Notes under the pieces: model-generated
Told to the model about the DNA's origin: nothing
The model's input: only the letters and a program-made list of their open reading frames with translations
Database searches by the model: none
Program-made: the position numbers and the translations under genes
In this document: piece by piece, positions 1 to 8,346 of the stretch
Numbering within the stretch: the first letter of the stretch is position 1
Layout: each line of letters begins with the position of its first letter
From: Paralcaligenes ureilyticus
GTDB taxonomy: Bacteria > Pseudomonadota > Gammaproteobacteria > Burkholderiales > Burkholderiaceae_B
NCBI RefSeq assembly: GCF_004346225.1
Contig: NZ_SMAJ01000006.1
Coordinates: forward strand, 171,764 to 235,763
Length of the DNA: 64,000 bases
Direction of reading: 5' to 3'

Positions 1-1714
1 GCCCCAGATGATCACCCATCCCTATATTGGTCACCACAGCGACATCGCAGCGATCAAAACCCAAACCCTCCCGCAATATTCCGCCGCGCGCTGTTTCAAA
101 CACCGCCGCATCAACATAGGGATGCATCAACACATTGCGCGCGCTGCGCGGGCCGCTGCAATCACCCGTATCGATACGTTCATGACCGATATACACCCCA
201 TCCGAGTTGGTCATGCCCACACAGCGTCCGGCACTGGCCATCAAATGGGCAATCAGCCGCACCGTCGTGGTTTTACCATTGGTGCCCGCCACCGCCACCA
301 GCGGAATGCGTCCATTGTCGCCATCGCAGAACATATTGGCGATAATCGCATCGCCCACCGCACGGCCTTTGCCAAACGACGGGCTCAAATGCATGCGCAA
401 TCCCGGTGCGGCGTTGACTTCCACAATGCGGCCAGCCTGCTTGTCGAGCGGCTCGTACACGTTGTCACCCACCAGATCGATGCCGCAAATGTCCAGCCCA
501 ACCATTTGCGCCGCGGCAACAGCGCTGGCGGCCAATTCCGGGTGAACATGATCGGTCACATCGGTAGCCGTACCGCCGGTGCTAAGGTTGGCATTGTTGC
601 GCAGAACGACCCGGACACCTTTTTCCGGAACCGAATCGGGCGCATACCCTTGCTTGGCGATGGTCGCCAGGGCGATGACATCCAATCGTATCAATGTCAA
701 CGATGTGCCGTGGCCCTCGCCGCGGGCCGGATCGGCATTGATCAGCTCTACCAGCTGGACAATGCTGCGGCGGCCGTCGCCGATCACTTGCGGAGGATCG
801 CGTCGCGCGGCGGCGACCAGCTTGTCGCCCACCACCAGCAAACGAAAATCGTGACCGGGAAAATAACGCTCCACAATCACCTCTGTACCTCTGGCGCAGG
901 CCAGCGCATACCCGGCCAACACTTGCTCGCGGGTTTGCACATTGACGGTAACGCCCTTTCCCTGATTGCCATCACGCGGCTTTACGACCACGGGGGCGCC
1001 GATTTCAAGCGCCGCGGCCCAGGCATCTTCCGCGCTACTTACACAGCGACCGTCGGGCACCGGCACACCAGCGGTAGCCAACAGCATTTTGGTCAGTTCT
1101 TTGTCTTGTGCGATAGACTCTCCAATCGCACTCGTTCCATCGGTTTCAGCAGCCTGAATCCGCCGCTGCTTGCAGCCCCAGCCAAACTGCACCACGCTGC
1201 CCTGCGTCAAGCGTCGATAAGGAATAGCTCGCTCAAGCGCCGCGGAAACGATAGACCCGGTACTCGGACCCAGGCGCACGTCTTCATTCGTTTCCCGCAA
1301 ACGCGCAAGCGCATCGGCCAGGTCAAAGGGCGTGTCGTGCATGGCGGCCATGCACAAGTCCTGGGCCAGCGCGAAGGCCAGTCGACCGACCTCTTCCTCA
1401 CTGTATTCAACCACCACCTGATAAACGCCAGGTTCAATGGTGGAAGACGTGCGGCTAAAAGTGATCGGGCACCCTGCCTGGGTTTGCAGCCGCAAGGCGG
1501 CCGAGGCCAACGCATGCGCGAGCGAGCCGGCCTGGCCGGGGGCGGGCAGCCTCAGAATATCGATATCGGGAAAGCGTGCACGCAGTGCATTTCCGAAGCT
1601 CTCCTGCTCGCCAATGCTGCGCTCCAGCTCGTCGCAAGACACAATGGCTTCAATCGCCGTCTGCCGACACCACAGATTGGGGCCGCGCAGCGCGCGTACA
1701 CGTGATACATCCAT
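1..1714 (-). CDS. cphA: cyanophycin synthetase CphA, C-terminus beyond window edge
   Basis: Makes cyanophycin, the multi-L-arginyl-poly-L-aspartate reserve polymer, in the cytoplasm by ATP-dependent addition of Asp and Arg. The frame opens with MDVSRVRALRGPNLW, a typical CphA N-terminus, at an ATG at 1714 and stays open to base 1, giving 571 codons of a protein that is usually about 860-900 aa. An ATP-grasp core VVKPRDGNQGKGV lies near residue 245. The Mur-ligase P-loop AGTNGKTTT is at about nt 265-285, and VVTNIGMGDHLG follows near the window edge. The gene starts 21 bp after the stop of a second synthetase-like gene, so the two are probably co-transcribed. The last roughly 300 residues are not visible. 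Confidence 0.93.
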   Translation of the reverse strand, partial: MDVSRVRALRGPNLWCRQTAIEAIVSCDELERSIGEQESFGNALRARFPDIDILRLPAPGQAGSLAHALASAALRLQTQAGCPITFSRTSSTIEPGVYQVVVEYSEEEVGRLAFALAQDLCMAAMHDTPFDLADALARLRETNEDVRLGPSTGSIVSAALERAIPYRRLTQGSVVQFGWGCKQRRIQAAETDGTSAIGESIAQDKELTKMLLATAGVPVPDGRCVSSAEDAWAAALEIGAPVVVKPRDGNQGKGVTVNVQTREQVLAGYALACARGTEVIVERYFPGHDFRLLVVGDKLVAAARRDPPQVIGDGRRSIVQLVELINADPARGEGHGTSLTLIRLDVIALATIAKQGYAPDSVPEKGVRVVLRNNANLSTGGTATDVTDHVHPELAASAVAAAQMVGLDICGIDLVGDNVYEPLDKQAGRIVEVNAAPGLRMHLSPSFGKGRAVGDAIIANMFCDGDNGRIPLVAVAGTNGKTTTVRLIAHLMASAGRCVGMTNSDGVYIGHERIDTGDCSGPRSARNVLMHPYVDAAVFETARGGILREGLGFDRCDVAVVTNIGMGDHLG

Positions 1715-1735
1715 GAACCGATTTTCCTTATTGCC

Positions 1736-3946
1736 TCAGGCCGCTATTTCGAGAGTCGGCGCAACGCCCTCTGCGGGCGCTTCGGCCAGATCAAAACCAA
1801 ACGTCTCAATACCCGTGCGCATCAATTCGGGACTGATGTCCAGCGCCCAGGCTGCGCCCACCGCCGCCAGAATATTTTCAACCTGAAAGGGAAGCTTCCC
1901 ACCCCCGGTCAGGGCAATGGCCGAGAGTTCGGCCAATACGGTTTGCTCCTGTCCATGGGCCAGGACGACCTGGGCATCATGCACGAAAACCGCACGCCCG
2001 CCCTCGGCCAGGTGCTCGACGATAATCGGCGCACCGCCGTCGAGGCCGAAGAAAATCACCGAACCGTCACACAAAGGCGCCATGGCCGCGACCGGCGGAT
2101 CGTCGGCATTGAGCACCGCCACCCCATCGGGCAGCACCACATCGACCTGCGTGCGCAGTACCGTGGCCATCTGCTCAACGTCGTGAATATAGAATTCGGG
2201 CAAGGCAGATGCCGGATCCAGGTTGGTCACGACCCCCACCTGGCATCGGTCGTAGGACAAGCCTTCGCTTAAAATGCTGCGGCCGCCCGTCTCGATGACT
2301 CCCGCCTGAACCGCACGGTTGATCACGACACGATGGCCGGCGGCCCAATTGGCGCAATCGTTTTTCGCCACGTGGCGACGGCCGAAAAACAGACCGTTGC
2401 TGCACGCCAGACCCGTGTATTGGCCGCTCAATTGCAGAAGATGGGCCACTACGCGCGCGACCGTCGTCTTCCCTTTGCTTCCCGTCACGCCCACAATCGG
2501 TATGCGGCCGCTATCGCCTTGCGGGAACAAGTGATCGACAATCGCCTGGCCTACCGGCCGCGGCTCACCCGATGCCGGCTTCAGATGCATCAGCAGGCCC
2601 GGGCCGGCGTTAACTTCAACCAGCGCGCCGCGCTGTTCCGACAGAGGCCGGGAGATATCTTCGGCAACCAGATCCACCCCCGCAATGTCCAGGCCAACCA
2701 CGCGGGCGGCCAGCGCCACCGTCGCCGCCGTACTGGGGTGCACCGAATCGGTCACATCGATCGACACATTGCCGCTGCGCTGTATCAGCACTGGCAAGCC
2801 CTGCGCCGGAACAGACTCGGCGCCAAGTTGCTGGCGCGCCAACTCGAGGCGCGCGGCCGAATCCAGACGAATCAGGTTCAGTGGTTGATCCTCATCACGT
2901 CCGCGCCGCGGGTCTGTATTCAACTGGCTATCGATCAACTGAACCACCGTGCTGACGCCGTCACCGACCACCGTCGCCTCCTCGCCGCGAGCCGCAGCAA
3001 CCATGCGCCCGCCCACAACCAGCAACCGATGTTCATTGCCGTAGATAAAACGTTCGACCATCACGCCGCTACCCTCGTCTACCGCAACGGCGTAGGCAGT
3101 TTCAACCTCTTCCCGAGTCGTCAGGTTGGTAAACACGCCCCGCCCGTGATTGCCGTCGATGGGTTTGATCACCACAGGCAAACCTATCGATTGCGCCGTA
3201 TCCCAGGCATCTTGCGGGCTATCGACCAGGTACCCTTCCGGAACCGGCACGCCGCATGTCTGAAGCAGGCTGCGGGTCAGATCCTTGTCGCGCGAGATGC
3301 CTTCGGCAATCGCACTGGTGCGGTCGGTTTCCGCCGTCCAGATACGACGCTGGCGCGCTCCGTAACCCAGCTGAACCAGGTTGGCTTCACTCAAACGATT
3401 GATTGGAATATCGCGATCATCGGCCGCGTCCACAATACATGCGGTGCTGGGCCCCAAGCGGAGGGAATCCGTCAATTCGCGCAGTTCGGCGATCGCCGCG
3501 GGTACGTCGAAAGGCCGGTCTTCAATCGCAGCCATTACCAAATCGCGCGCCAGGTAAAGGGCGGCGCGCGTAACCGGTTCATGCCAGGCGCGCACAATAA
3601 TCTTGTAAACGCCGCGCACCGAAGTTTCGCGAGCCCGGCCCAGGCCCCCCTGCATCTCGCCGCCCAGGCTCTGCAACTCCAGCGTGACGTGCTCCATGAT
3701 ATGACCAGGCCACGTGCCGCGGCGCAAACGCTGCAAAAACCCGCCACGCTCACCCACACTGCAACGATGCTCGATCAACGACGGGAGCCACGCGACCAAT
3801 CGCTCGTAAAATCCGGGAATAGTATTGGAAGGAAAGTCTTCCAGCTCGCCGATATCAACCCAGGCTTCGATGACCGGGCGGTAGGTCCAGATATTCGGCC
3901 CACGCAAATACAGCATATTGATGAATTCAATGCTTTTCTTTTTCAT
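1736..3946 (-). CDS. cphA': second cyanophycin synthetase-like protein (CphA')
   Basis: Paralogue of CphA lying directly upstream of it. It has an N-terminal CphA domain (YLRGPNIWTYRPVIEAW), an ATP-grasp domain (VVIKPIDGNHGRGVFTNL, near residue 260) and a Mur-ligase domain with the P-loop GVTGSKGKTT, then VVTNLDPAS. At 736 aa it is over 100 residues shorter than a normal CphA, and most of the loss is at the C-terminal end of the ligase domain. Paired cphA/cphA' genes are known in Ralstonia and relatives, where the separate role of CphA' is unclear. ATG 3946 was chosen because it gives MKKKSIEF just before the conserved block. A GTG at 3988 and an ATG at 3916 are alternatives, and none has a strong ribosome-binding site. 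Confidence 0.88.
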   Translation of the reverse strand: MKKKSIEFINMLYLRGPNIWTYRPVIEAWVDIGELEDFPSNTIPGFYERLVAWLPSLIEHRCSVGERGGFLQRLRRGTWPGHIMEHVTLELQSLGGEMQGGLGRARETSVRGVYKIIVRAWHEPVTRAALYLARDLVMAAIEDRPFDVPAAIAELRELTDSLRLGPSTACIVDAADDRDIPINRLSEANLVQLGYGARQRRIWTAETDRTSAIAEGISRDKDLTRSLLQTCGVPVPEGYLVDSPQDAWDTAQSIGLPVVIKPIDGNHGRGVFTNLTTREEVETAYAVAVDEGSGVMVERFIYGNEHRLLVVGGRMVAAARGEEATVVGDGVSTVVQLIDSQLNTDPRRGRDEDQPLNLIRLDSAARLELARQQLGAESVPAQGLPVLIQRSGNVSIDVTDSVHPSTAATVALAARVVGLDIAGVDLVAEDISRPLSEQRGALVEVNAGPGLLMHLKPASGEPRPVGQAIVDHLFPQGDSGRIPIVGVTGSKGKTTVARVVAHLLQLSGQYTGLACSNGLFFGRRHVAKNDCANWAAGHRVVINRAVQAGVIETGGRSILSEGLSYDRCQVGVVTNLDPASALPEFYIHDVEQMATVLRTQVDVVLPDGVAVLNADDPPVAAMAPLCDGSVIFFGLDGGAPIIVEHLAEGGRAVFVHDAQVVLAHGQEQTVLAELSAIALTGGGKLPFQVENILAAVGAAWALDISPELMRTGIETFGFDLAEAPAEGVAPTLEIAA

Positions 3947-4023
3947 CTTTGAATGGGCAGAAGCGTCGCGCAAAGCCAAAATTGCCACGCAAACAAATAT
4001 TTATGAACTAATGATTAATAATG

Positions 4024-4039
4024 GCGGTAATTTGACCGC
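4024..4039. promoter_or_regulatory. small palindrome in the cphA'/ABC divergent promoter region
   Basis: GCGGT and ACCGC form perfect 5-bp arms around a 6-bp AT-rich centre, about 80 bp upstream of cphA' and 160 bp upstream of the ABC transporter gene. The surrounding 250 bp is clearly more AT-rich than its flanks. The position suits an operator serving both directions, but the arms are short and no regulator gene is adjacent. This is inference only. Confidence 0.25.
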
Positions 4040-4201
4040 AAAATATGCGAAGCTTGCGAAAAGATCCGAAAATTTTGTTGCCAGACGTAAAAAAACCACA
4101 CTAAACTGCCAGCCCGTCGACGAAACAGCACGCTGCGACGCGGCGAAATCGTACTACTATTTCAAAATCCTCATATTTTGGGGACAGATCACGTCGTATC
4201 C

Positions 4202-6487
4202 ATGAAAATTGAATTGAACGCTCCAGGCCTTTACACGGACAATCTGCCCGACGTCTGGCGCGCTTCCGTATTGCCGCAACTTGCCGATCAGGAAACCATT
4301 CTGGCCTGGCTGGAAACAGATCTGGATCAGCGCTTGCATTTTGCCGACGGCCTGCTGCTGGTGACTAACCGCCGGCTGCTCGTCAAAGAGCCGGGCGCGG
4401 CGGACTGGTTGTCCTGGCCCCTGCTGCCGGGGTTGTGGCTGCGCCACTATGACCACGCAGGTGTCGGCACGCTCGAACTGCAGGACGCGCGTGCCCGGCT
4501 GGCGGGCTGGCGCTACACCCTGGGCCGTCAGGACGCCGCGCTGCGGCTGATTGCTCAGTTCAACAGGCAGCGCGACACAACGCCAGGCGGCCCATCCGCC
4601 CCGCCCCTCGCGCACGACGAACGGCCGGGCGGCGCGGCAGAGAACCAGGCGCCGCCTTCGACCTGGGCTTTGTTGCGCCTATGGCGCTTTGCCAAACCGT
4701 ATCGCACAGCCCTCTTGATCGGCTTTCTGTTAACGCTGGGCTCGACCGCCGCCGCGCTGGTACCGCCGTACCTGACCATGCCGTTGATGGACGACGTACT
4801 GATACCGTTTCAAAACGGTGTGCCGATCGACTACGGCCTGGTGGAGCTCTATCTAATCGGGCTATTGGCCTCGTCCCTGCTCGCCTGGCTGTTGGGCTGG
4901 GGCCGCACCTATATTCTGGCCTGGGTGAGCGAACGCATCGGCGCAGACCTGCGCACCACCACCTACCAGCACCTGCAACAGCTTTCCCTGCAATACTTCG
5001 GCGGCAAGCGCACGGGCGACCTGATCGCGCGCATAGGCTCGGAATCCGACCGCATCTGCCTGTTTCTTTCGCTGCACCTGCTTGAATTCTTCACCGACGT
5101 GCTGATGATCATCATGACGGCGGCGATTCTGCTGGCGATCAATCCCTGGCTGGCGGTGGCGACCCTGCTTCCCCTGCCGTTCATCGTCTGGATGATTCAT
5201 CTGGTGCGCGACCGCTTGCGCCACGGATTCGAGAAGGTCGACCGCATCTGGTCGGAAATCACCAACGTGCTGGCCGATACGATACCGGGCATACGGGTGG
5301 TCAAGGCGTTTGCCCAGGAACGGCGCGAAGTGGCGCGCTTTCGCGAAGCGAACAACCGCAACCTGGCCGTCAATGACCGAGTCAACATGGTGTGGTCGCT
5401 GTTTTCTCCCACGGTCACACTACTGACCGAAATCGGCCTTCTGGTCGTGTGGGTCTTCGGCATCTGGCTGGTGGCCGAGCGTGAAATCACGGTGGGGGTT
5501 CTGACGGCCTTTCTGGCTTATATCAGCCGCTTTTACATCCGCCTGGACTCTATGAGCCGCATCGTTTCGTTTACACAAAAGGCCGCCACAGGCGCGAAGC
5601 GCATCTTCGATATTCTGGACCACGTCTCCAGCGTGCCCGAATCGACCCGGCCCGTCCATCTCGAGCACGTCACGGGCCGCATCGAACTACGCAAGGTCGG
5701 CTTTCGCTACGGCAATCGCGCCGTCATCCGCGGGATCAACCTGGAGATTGCGCCGGGAGAAATGATAGGCCTGGTGGGGCATAGCGGGTCGGGCAAAAGC
5801 ACGCTGGTCAATCTCATCTGCCGCTTCTACGATGTGTCGGCCGGCGCCATATTCATCGATGGCGTCGATATCCGCTCGCTGCCCATTTCCGAATATCGGC
5901 GCAACATCGGCCTGGTGCTGCAAGAGCCCTTCCTGTTTTTCGGCACAATCGCCGAGAACATCGCCTACGGCAAACCCGAGGCCAGCCGCGAAGAAATCAT
6001 CGCGGCTGCCCGCGCGGCCAATGCCCACGAATTCATCCTGCGTCTGCCCCACGGCTACGACTCGCTGGTCGGAGAGCGCGGCTATGCCTTATCGGGCGGC
6101 GAGCGGCAACGCATTTCCATCGCCCGCGCACTCCTGATCAATCCACGCATCCTGATACTGGACGAAGCCACCTCATCGGTGGACACGAACACCGAAAAGG
6201 AAATCCAGAAAGCGCTCGATAACCTGGTGCGAGGCCGCACCACCATTTCCATCGCACATCGGCTAAGCACGCTGCGCCAGGCCGACCGCCTGGTGGTGCT
6301 TGAACGCGGCCGCATCGTCGAAGTAGGCCCGCACGACGAGCTCATAGCCCGCAACGGCGCATACTCGCGGCTCTATCAGGCGCAGGCCCAACAAGCGGCG
6401 GCCGACGCCAGCGACGCCCATTGGGACGAGGCGAAAGGCGAGCGCGACACCGCCGAAATAAAGGGGCGCGAAGATGAAACAGTCTGA
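4202..6487 (+). CDS. cyanophycin-locus ABC exporter, fused permease and ATPase
   Basis: A 761-aa half-transporter of the MsbA/LipA type. Residues 1-130 form a soluble domain without membrane segments. They are followed by a six-helix ABC transmembrane domain (about 160-450) and an ATPase domain with Walker A GHSGSGKST, signature LSGGERQRISIARALL and Walker B ILILDEATSSVD. Homologues beside cphA genes are annotated as cyanophycin-metabolism-associated ABC transporters. The transported substrate is not known. The start is ATG 4202; an in-frame TTG at 4178 is less likely. It overlaps the next gene by 14 bp, so the two are translated together. The divergent arrangement with cphA'/cphA supports a shared function. 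Confidence 0.9.
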   Translation: MKIELNAPGLYTDNLPDVWRASVLPQLADQETILAWLETDLDQRLHFADGLLLVTNRRLLVKEPGAADWLSWPLLPGLWLRHYDHAGVGTLELQDARARLAGWRYTLGRQDAALRLIAQFNRQRDTTPGGPSAPPLAHDERPGGAAENQAPPSTWALLRLWRFAKPYRTALLIGFLLTLGSTAAALVPPYLTMPLMDDVLIPFQNGVPIDYGLVELYLIGLLASSLLAWLLGWGRTYILAWVSERIGADLRTTTYQHLQQLSLQYFGGKRTGDLIARIGSESDRICLFLSLHLLEFFTDVLMIIMTAAILLAINPWLAVATLLPLPFIVWMIHLVRDRLRHGFEKVDRIWSEITNVLADTIPGIRVVKAFAQERREVARFREANNRNLAVNDRVNMVWSLFSPTVTLLTEIGLLVVWVFGIWLVAEREITVGVLTAFLAYISRFYIRLDSMSRIVSFTQKAATGAKRIFDILDHVSSVPESTRPVHLEHVTGRIELRKVGFRYGNRAVIRGINLEIAPGEMIGLVGHSGSGKSTLVNLICRFYDVSAGAIFIDGVDIRSLPISEYRRNIGLVLQEPFLFFGTIAENIAYGKPEASREEIIAAARAANAHEFILRLPHGYDSLVGERGYALSGGERQRISIARALLINPRILILDEATSSVDTNTEKEIQKALDNLVRGRTTISIAHRLSTLRQADRLVVLERGRIVEVGPHDELIARNGAYSRLYQAQAQQAAADASDAHWDEAKGERDTAEIKGREDETV

Positions 6488-6941
6488 TTTCCGCTTGCAT
6501 CGCGACCCCTTCGGCCGCCTCGTGCTAACCATGGCCGAACGCGTTTACGAAGCGGTCATTCCCGTGCGCAGCTTTCCCATTTCGGCGCCCGAAGACGGAA
6601 TAGCGCTGGTGGGCGCGGGCGGCTCCGAGCTCGTCTGGATAGACACACTCGAAGACCTGCCCGACGACGTGCGCCTGCTGCTGGAAGAAGAGCTGGCCAG
6701 CCGCGAATTCACCCCCGAGATCCGCCGCATCCGGCACGTGTCCACTTTTGGAACTCCCAGCCGCTGGCAGGTGGAAACAGATCGTGGCGACGTAACACTG
6801 GTGCTCAAAGTCGAAGAAGACATTCGCAGGTTATCGGCCTCTGCGCTTTTGATTGCCGACAGCCATGGAGTGCAGTACCTGATCCGCAATACGGCGGCGC
6901 TCGATAAGATTAGCCGCCGGCTGCTCGACCATTTTCTGTAG
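6474..6941 (+). CDS. DUF1854 family protein of the cyanophycin locus
   Basis: A 155-aa soluble protein with no signal peptide or membrane segment, recognised as DUF1854 from its overall pattern (FRLHRDPFGRLVLT near the start, then DGIALVGAGGSELVWIDTL). Its start lies inside the 3' end of the ABC transporter gene, so the two products are probably made in fixed ratio and may form a complex. The family occurs with cyanophycin synthetases and this ABC transporter; no biochemical activity is established. Confidence 0.85.
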   Translation: MKQSDFRLHRDPFGRLVLTMAERVYEAVIPVRSFPISAPEDGIALVGAGGSELVWIDTLEDLPDDVRLLLEEELASREFTPEIRRIRHVSTFGTPSRWQVETDRGDVTLVLKVEEDIRRLSASALLIADSHGVQYLIRNTAALDKISRRLLDHFL

Positions 6942-6954
6942 ACTGCCGGCGGCT

Positions 6955-8121
6955 CTATGCCGGAAGCGGCAGGACATTGCCGGGGAACACCAGCTCTGAC
7001 GTACCCGGACACACGCAACGCACGTATTCGCGCGTCGCGTCGATGCACCCGCCCTCGCGATATATCCCCGTGGGCTCGCGCAAACGCATCATCGTCTTTA
7101 AAATGGCAGCCACCTCTGCCGGATTGCGCAAGGATTGGCGCACCCGCTCTTCAACGATATTTTCATCAATCTGCAGCTTGCCTGCCGCAGTTTGAACGAC
7201 CGCATTGCGCCAATGGAATAACTCCACGCACTTGCTGGTCAATGTGTAGTGCTGGTCGGGCTTCCAGAAATTCGTGAAAAACCCGCCCCCGATGTAAAAA
7301 ACCCAGGAACCTTCATAACCCTCGATATTCGCAGAGCGTTCGTCGGGGTTGCGAAACCAGAGCCGGTCGCCCGGCACGTAATAGTGAAACGGCAACGGGT
7401 GCGCCAGCGTACCGTGTTCACGCAGAAAGGTGCTCTGGAACTCTTCGGCCATCAGCGCCCGCGTCTCCCATTGCGTCTGCAACTGAGCGAACACCGACGG
7501 ATTGCACTCTGCCAGTTCTCGGGCAATACCCAGCAAGACCACATATTCGGTGGCCCGATAACAGGAAAACGAATACAGCTTGCCCGAGGCGCCCGGCTGA
7601 GTCGTTTTTTTCAACGACTCAATCAAAGGCCAGCCGGGCAACAGGGTAAAGCCGCGCGCCTCGGAGTATGTCCAGCAGTCCGTGGGCCGCTCGGCTTCTT
7701 CGGTATCAAAGGCCAGAACCGTCTTGCCCCCGCCCTGAGCCACGTTTCGACGAATCCGGATCGCGCTGGCCAACTCGTCATAACTGGGAAATGAAAAAGG
7801 AATGGGGCCGAGCAACATGGCCAGCACGATCTCGCGCTCCAGATCCTCGGCATTGTTTTCGGAATCCAGGCCCAGTTTTTCACACAGCTGCGTTGTATCG
7901 CAATCGGGCGCCCACTGGCTCGCGTACGTATCCAGCAACGCAAAACGGACGGACGGCCCCCCTTCATCGACTTCCTGCGTCAGTTGCACAGCATGATCCA
8001 GGCCCATGGACTCGAGCAGAGCCAGAAAACGCCGCTGGGCACCGTCAAGGCTTTGGCCGACGGCATGCTGAAACCGGATCCCGCCCTGACTCGGGCGGAT
8101 TGCGTGAGAGGCGTCGCTCAT
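6955..8121 (-). CDS. divergent protein-glutamine gamma-glutamyltransferase (Tgl)-like protein
   Basis: A 388-aa protein without a signal peptide. Three blocks recall the spore-coat transglutaminase Tgl of Bacillus: CWTYSEARGFTLLPG, then KLYSFSCYRATEYVVLL holding the presumed nucleophile Cys at about residue 187, then PGDRLWFRNPDE followed by YEGSWVFYIGGGFF. In Bacillus Tgl the catalytic Cys follows a Glu, and a second Glu sits in WQGEN; from memory of that family both positions appear to be Ser here. Activity may therefore be altered or lost. The protein is about 140 aa longer than Tgl. The start ATG 8121 (MSDASHA) is preceded by a weak AGG; ATG 8160 is an alternative. It ends 13 bp from the convergent DUF1854 gene. 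The family assignment is by eye. Confidence 0.5.
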   Translation of the reverse strand: MSDASHAIRPSQGGIRFQHAVGQSLDGAQRRFLALLESMGLDHAVQLTQEVDEGGPSVRFALLDTYASQWAPDCDTTQLCEKLGLDSENNAEDLEREIVLAMLLGPIPFSFPSYDELASAIRIRRNVAQGGGKTVLAFDTEEAERPTDCWTYSEARGFTLLPGWPLIESLKKTTQPGASGKLYSFSCYRATEYVVLLGIARELAECNPSVFAQLQTQWETRALMAEEFQSTFLREHGTLAHPLPFHYYVPGDRLWFRNPDERSANIEGYEGSWVFYIGGGFFTNFWKPDQHYTLTSKCVELFHWRNAVVQTAAGKLQIDENIVEERVRQSLRNPAEVAAILKTMMRLREPTGIYREGGCIDATREYVRCVCPGTSELVFPGNVLPLPA

Positions 8122-8228
8122 AAGGGGTGACCTATCCCTGGCGGGAACAATGGATGTCATCAAGGAAAAGCGCCATATTACCGCGAACCGTCCGAACATA
8201 AGTGACCTGCCAGCGTAGCGCAATCGTT

Positions 8229-8329
8229 TGTAGCGGCAGCCCTTGTGGCTGCCATTTTTGCTAAACGGGGTGCAGATTATTGCGCTGATGCCACCCACAA
8301 GGGGTGGCGCTACAGGGCTGCCGCTACAA
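8229..8329. repeat. REP-like hairpin pair (head-to-head, BIME-like)
   Basis: A forward copy at 8229-8254 has head TGTAGC, stem arms GGCAGCC/GGCTGCC and loop CTTGT. An inverted copy at 8288-8314 has stem arms CCACCC/GGGTGG. A half copy at 8315-8329 completes the unit. The 41 bp at 8288-8328 recur exactly at 22043-22083. It sits between the Tgl-like and ATP-grasp genes. Confidence 0.85.
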
Positions 8330-8346
8330 ACGCCCCGGTGATAGCC

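Noticed and set aside
8..1705. Long rightward open frame (565 codons) opposite cphA
   Set aside because: It is antisense to a clear CphA and has a low-complexity His/Arg/Ala-rich translation, a GC-rich shadow.
2333..3952. Long rightward open frame (539 codons) opposite cphA'
   Set aside because: Same reason; no domain recognisable, while the leftward frame carries ATP-grasp and Mur-ligase motifs.
6943..6972. CTGCCG/CGGCAG hairpin between DUF1854 and the Tgl-like gene
   Set aside because: Short arms that overlap the Tgl-like coding end, in GC-rich sequence where such pairs are frequent.
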